From the NCBI RefSeq assembly GCF_019711395.1, contig NZ_JAIGNL010000001.1, positions 1,426,001-1,490,000 on the forward strand: a DNA stretch of 64,000 nt, in the 5' to 3' direction. Below the pieces are notes generated by a model. That model ran no database searches, was not told where the DNA came from, and saw only the letters and a program-made list of their open reading frames with translations. The position numbers and the translations under genes are program-made. Source of the stretch: Qipengyuania xiapuensis. GTDB lineage: Bacteria > Pseudomonadota > Alphaproteobacteria > Sphingomonadales > Sphingomonadaceae. Positions 60,768-64,000 of this stretch are shown here, one piece after another; position 1 is the stretch's first letter; each line of letters starts with the position of its first letter.

Positions 60768-62168
60768 ATGGAACTGAATGCCATCGATGCACGGGGAGCA
60801 TCGGCGCTGGATAAAATTCCCGAGGCCTGCGGCAAGGTAACCGTTGGATGTTCGGATGTCGCCGGGATCGTCCAGGCAGTGATCGACAGTTCGGGCGTCT
60901 TGCGCGCCGAGCACATCGAACTGCAGGGTACCGTCAAGGAACTGGAAGCGGATCAGCGCAAGGTCGCAGAAGCTAGCGACGAAGCGCGCCTTCTCTCTGC
61001 TCGCGCCATCGAACGTCTGGGACTCGGCACCAGCCAGATCCAGTCCTCGCTGCAGCAGATCACCGACCTGCTCGACCTCGTCGAAACGCTGGCAACCCAT
61101 GTCACGGGCTTTGCTGCCGCGATGGACCAGGTGAAGCGCTGTTCGCAGGACATCGAACAGATCGCGGAAACCACCAACATCCTCGCTCTCAACGCTACCA
61201 TCGAAGCGATGCGTGCAGGCGAGGCCGGTCGCACCTTTGCCGTGGTCGCCAACGAGGTGAAGACCCTCGCGGGCGAAACCCGCAAGGCTACAGACGAGAT
61301 CAGCGACGTGATCGAAACTCTCGGCAGCGAGGCTTCGACCGTGATCGAGCGTATCGAGGCAGGCGCGAAGGCGTCGAACGAGGCCAAGTCCTCGGTCGCC
61401 AGCATCGATGCTACCATCGCAGGTGTCAGCCAGTTGGTGGAAGAAGTCGACCAGCAGAACGACCAGATCACCCGCGCAACCGGCATGATGACCGAACACG
61501 TCGACCGCGTTTCGTCGGTGCTCGACAGCTACGACCGCGCTGCGAACGAGAACGAGGAACGCCTCGCCACCGCACACGACCGCATCGAGGACCTCGAGCT
61601 TACGGCGAGCGAGATGTTCGATCGCATCGTCAAGGCGGGCCTGTCACCTCAGGACAGCCAGCTCGTCGAGCGTGCGCTCGAGCATGCGAGGAACCTGTCG
61701 AGAATCGCCGAGGAAGCGATTGCTCGCGGCGATATCACGATGGAGGAGCTGTTCGACACGAATTACGTGCCGGTGCAGGGGACCAACCCGCAGCTCTATC
61801 GCAGCAAGGCCAGCGACTGGGCGGACAACAACTGGCGCCCGGTTATCGACGAGGTCGTCTCGGAAGGGGGCGCGATCAAGATGTGCTCGCCTGCCGATAT
61901 GAACGGCTTCCTGCCGACCCACGTCTCCGAGCGTTCGCGCAAGCCGACCGGCGATGTGGTTCACGACACCACCTATTGCCGCAACGGCCGCATCCTGCTC
62001 GACACGATCGACAAGAAGGCCAAGAAGAACACGGACGATTACATGATGGCCGTCTACCGCCAGGAAGGCGATGGCACGAACTACCTCGTGGTTCGCAACG
62101 TCTACGTCCCGCTGTACATCAACGGACGTCGCTGGGGCGATTCCGAGCTCGCCTACAGCTTCGGCTGA
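60768..62168 (+). CDS. Soluble methyl-accepting chemotaxis-type receptor
   Basis: A 466-aa protein with no membrane segment. The start ATG at 60768 has AAAAGGGG upstream; an earlier GTG at 60729 is less likely. The MCP signalling hairpin is at about residues 90-250, with its tip [18 protein letters not shown]. The C-terminal ~140 residues ([45 protein letters not shown]) form a Cache-like ligand domain placed after the signalling domain, opposite to membrane receptors. CheA/CheW are not in the window. It sits on the opposite strand between MoxR and CoxE genes. Confidence 0.87.
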   Translation: MELNAIDARGASALDKIPEACGKVTVGCSDVAGIVQAVIDSSGVLRAEHIELQGTVKELEADQRKVAEASDEARLLSARAIERLGLGTSQIQSSLQQITDLLDLVETLATHVTGFAAAMDQVKRCSQDIEQIAETTNILALNATIEAMRAGEAGRTFAVVANEVKTLAGETRKATDEISDVIETLGSEASTVIERIEAGAKASNEAKSSVASIDATIAGVSQLVEEVDQQNDQITRATGMMTEHVDRVSSVLDSYDRAANENEERLATAHDRIEDLELTASEMFDRIVKAGLSPQDSQLVERALEHARNLSRIAEEAIARGDITMEELFDTNYVPVQGTNPQLYRSKASDWADNNWRPVIDEVVSEGGAIKMCSPADMNGFLPTHVSERSRKPTGDVVHDTTYCRNGRILLDTIDKKAKKNTDDYMMAVYRQEGDGTNYLVVRNVYVPLYINGRRWGDSELAYSFG

Positions 62169-62186
62169 TCACCAGATCCCCAAGGA

Positions 62187-62223
62187 AAAGGGCCGGGAAG
62201 CACAATCAGCTTCCCGGCCCTTT
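62187..62223. terminator. Bidirectional terminator between the receptor and MoxR genes
   Basis: AAAGGGCCGGGAAGC (62187-62201), 7-nt loop, GCTTCCCGGCCCTTT (62209-62223). Confidence 0.9.
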
Positions 62224-62244
62224 CTGTTTGCCTGAAGCGCGCGA

Positions 62245-63099
62245 TCAGGTCTGGCGGCGTGCCATGAACGCGAGGCGTTCGAACATCATCACGTCCTGCT
62301 CGTTCTTGAGCAGCGCGCCATGCAACGGCGGGATGGCGCTGTTGGGGTTGCTGTCCTGCAGCACTTCGAGCGGCATGTCCTCGTTCAGCAGCAGCTTGAG
62401 CCAGTCGAGCAATTCGCTGGTGCTGGGCTTCTTCTTGAGGCCGGGCACATCGCGCAGTTCGTAGAAGATCTCCATCGCCTTGGTGACGAGGTTCTTCTGG
62501 ATGTCGGGGAAGTGCACCTCGATGATGTCGCGCATCGTGTCGCGGTCGGGAAACTTGATGTAGTGGAAGAAGCAGCGGCGCAGGAAAGCGTCGGGCAGTT
62601 CCTTCTCGTTGTTCGAGGTGATGACGACGATGGGGCGTTCCTTCGCCTCGATCCGCTCATGTGTCTCGTAAACGTCGAAGCTCATGCGATCGAGTTCCTG
62701 GAGGAGATCGTTCGGAAACTCGATGTCGGCCTTGTCGATCTCGTCGATCAGCAGGACCGGGAGCTGTTCGGAAGTGAAGGCTTCCCACAGCTTGCCCTTC
62801 TTGATGTAGTTCGAGATGTCGTGGACGCGCTCGTCGCCGAGCTGGCCGTCGCGCAGGCGCGCGACCGCGTCATACTCGTAGAGACCCTGCTGCGCCTTGG
62901 TGGTCGACTTGACGTTCCACTCGATCAGCGGTGCGTCGATGGCCTTGGCGATTTCGTGCGCCAGCACCGTCTTGCCGGTCCCGGGTTCGCCCTTCACGAG
63001 CAGCGGGCGGCGCAGCGTGACTGCGGCGTTGACAGCGACCTTGAGATCGTCGGTCGCGATGTAGGAGCTGGTACCTTCAAAGCGGGTCGGTTCGGACAT
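62245..63099 (-). CDS. MoxR family AAA ATPase
   Basis: A 284-aa AAA+ ATPase of the MoxR group. Walker A GEPGTGKTVLAHEIA, Walker B VLLIDEIDKAD, sensor 1 VITSNNEKELPDAFLRR and arginine-finger region present. MoxR proteins act as chaperones that assemble complexes with VWA partners; the CoxE-like gene at 59431 is the probable partner. The two are codirectional but separated by a 1.4-kb gene on the opposite strand with its own terminator, so cotranscription looks unlikely. Confidence 0.92.
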   Translation of the reverse strand: MSEPTRFEGTSSYIATDDLKVAVNAAVTLRRPLLVKGEPGTGKTVLAHEIAKAIDAPLIEWNVKSTTKAQQGLYEYDAVARLRDGQLGDERVHDISNYIKKGKLWEAFTSEQLPVLLIDEIDKADIEFPNDLLQELDRMSFDVYETHERIEAKERPIVVITSNNEKELPDAFLRRCFFHYIKFPDRDTMRDIIEVHFPDIQKNLVTKAMEIFYELRDVPGLKKKPSTSELLDWLKLLLNEDMPLEVLQDSNPNSAIPPLHGALLKNEQDVMMFERLAFMARRQT

Positions 63100-63140
63100 C
63101 GGTTTTCCCTTGCAACTTTACGTTTGCGTTAGGGGCAAGC

Positions 63141-63166
63141 GCCGGAGCACGCAAGGGCGCTCCGGC
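63141..63166. terminator. Hairpin after the 190-aa membrane gene
   Basis: GCCGGAGC/GCTCCGGC stem within 12 nt of that gene's stop; no T run, so weak. Confidence 0.35.
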
Positions 63167-63176
63167 ACTCGATGTC

Positions 63177-63749
63177 TCAGGCGCGGTCGAGCGCACCGAT
63201 TTCGCGGTCGATCTTCTTCGCGGCATAGAGGTTCAGCCAGCCCACGAAAACGAAGAACGCAGCGGTACCGGTGACCTTCAGCCAGACCCCGTCGATCGCT
63301 ACGGTCCAGCCCTGGACCTCTGCAACCTTCGCGGTGACCACGAGGTAGAAGCCGAGCAGCCCGGGGACGAAGGGGGCGAGATACCACTTGGGCACACTGC
63401 GAAGCAGGTCGCGTTGACGGACGAGTTGTGCGCGCAGGTGTTCGCGGCAGCTCTGTTCGGGAACGCGTGGCTGTGCGCTGCCATCGCGATGAAGCTTCGC
63501 AATCACGAAGATCGCAGCGATCCCGATCGCGAGGCCCGCCGCGGCGAACAGCCATTCGCCGACAGAGGCGGCCATGACGGCCATCGCTCCGAACAGGACG
63601 ATGACGAGACCGCCCGCAGCAAATTCGATCACGTTGCGGCGCCGGATTTTCTTCTCGAAGGCCGTGGCGCGTGCCTGACAGGCGCCCGGTTCGCTGAAGG
63701 AAGCGGCGGTGTTCTGCGAGGTCCAAAAGGAAAAGGGCTTGTCGGTCAT
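63177..63749 (-). CDS. Membrane protein coupled to the sigma factor, possible anti-sigma factor
   Basis: A 190-aa protein with about four helices (AAGGLVIVLFGAMAVMAASV, FAAAGLAIGIAAIFVIAKL, YLAPFVPGLLGFYLVVTAKV, TAAFFVFVGWLNLYAAKKI) and a Cys/Arg-containing cytosolic loop (PEQSCREHLRAQLVRQRDLL). Its ATG overlaps the sigma factor stop (ATGA). That arrangement is typical of an ECF sigma factor and a membrane-bound regulator, but I see no zinc-binding anti-sigma HxxxCxxC motif, so the role is inferred from position. Confidence 0.72.
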   Translation of the reverse strand: MTDKPFSFWTSQNTAASFSEPGACQARATAFEKKIRRRNVIEFAAGGLVIVLFGAMAVMAASVGEWLFAAAGLAIGIAAIFVIAKLHRDGSAQPRVPEQSCREHLRAQLVRQRDLLRSVPKWYLAPFVPGLLGFYLVVTAKVAEVQGWTVAIDGVWLKVTGTAAFFVFVGWLNLYAAKKIDREIGALDRA

Positions 63750-64000
63750 CGGGCGGTCTCCTGATTGGGGGCGGGGGAGGGAGAGGTCTCGGCCTCGAAC
63801 TCCGAAGCGAGGGCGGACTTGAGGCGGTGTATGCGGGTCGTGACGCTGCCGGAGGAAAGGCCGGTGACGTCGGCTATGTCCTTCCCGCTCTCGCCCTCGA
63901 GCCAGAGCAGCATGACCTGCGCGTCGAGCGTGGGTAGGCGGCGGATCATGCGCTGGGCGCGGGCAACGGCGTGGTTTTCAGCCGCAGACCGCTCGGCGTC
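63746..64000 (-). CDS. Sigma-70 family RNA polymerase sigma factor, C-terminal part (cut by window edge)
   Basis: The frame is open from 64000 to the stop at 63746 (84 codons); the N-terminal sigma-2 domain is outside the window. Sigma region 4 HTH is visible: LPTLDAQVMLLWLEGESGKD, then IADVTGLSSGSVTTRIHRLK. It ends in an acidic, Pro/Ser-rich tail. ECF-type is inferred from the short distance and the coupled membrane protein. Confidence 0.85.
   Translation of the reverse strand, partial: DAERSAAENHAVARAQRMIRRLPTLDAQVMLLWLEGESGKDIADVTGLSSGSVTTRIHRLKSALASEFEAETSPSPAPNQETAR

Overview
The window is a chromosomal segment with GC around 63% by eye, from an alphaproteobacterium of the order Sphingomonadales, most likely Erythrobacteraceae. 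The placement is inferred from the carA / GatB-YqeY / dnaG / rpoD neighbourhood, the UrcA-family protein, the DOMON-like protein, the RibB fusion lacking GTP cyclohydrolase cysteines, and typical sphingomonad envelope genes. Most of it is housekeeping sequence packed densely on both strands, often with 1-4 nt stop/start overlaps. There is no rRNA operon, prophage, insertion sequence or CRISPR array.

Layout. 1-4.4 kb: rpoD (cut by the left edge), dnaG, a lipoprotein and a GatB/YqeY protein, all leftward. 4.5-9.8 kb: carA, a 74-codon low-GC insert gene, carB and greA, rightward. 9.85-12.7 kb: leftward small genes, including a four-gene YqjD/YqjE-like membrane operon. 12.8-16.6 kb: eno, then an APH-type phosphotransferase coupled to a beta-barrel-like protein. 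16.6-18.3 kb: ribH and a RibB enzyme with an N-terminal Cro/C1-type helix-turn-helix, preceded by two palindromes. 18.4 kb: tRNA-Lys(CUU). 18.6-19.7 kb: a divergent pair with a solo LuxR regulator. 19.7-25.5 kb: the elongasome operon mreB-mreC-mreD-mrdA-rodA. 25.7-34.6 kb: mutL, lipoprotein, MaoC, a glutaredoxin-MauE fusion under a CsoR-type palindrome, DUF1206, NPP-type phosphodiesterase, ychF, a Tat-SDR, pth. 34.8-40.1 kb: rplY, then a leftward envelope block with two TraB/GumN proteins, UrcA, and three related small membrane proteins with a tiny XRE regulator. 40.2-46 kb: glyQ, glyS, ppdK. 46-50.6 kb: methyltransferase, comF, an apparent unannotated structured RNA on the minus strand, hisI, a MerR regulator and an acyl-CoA dehydrogenase. 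50.7-57.2 kb: S9 peptidase, cysK, MFS exporter, PilZ protein, tyrS. 57.2-64 kb: DOMON-like protein, NamZ-like DUF1343 protein, and a vWA / MoxR pair split by a soluble chemotaxis-type receptor. The window ends with a membrane protein coupled to a sigma factor cut by the right edge.

The most noteworthy signals are: (i) the HTH-RibBX fusion with paired palindromes over its own promoter, suggesting an autoregulatory riboflavin enzyme; (ii) the low-GC small gene spliced between carA and carB with TAATG junctions on both sides; (iii) a minus-strand noncoding transcript between comF and hisI with promoter, hairpins and an 11-bp terminator; (iv) a 9-bp element repeated three times around the urcA promoter; and (v) the paralogous membrane-protein trio with its embedded 65-aa regulator.
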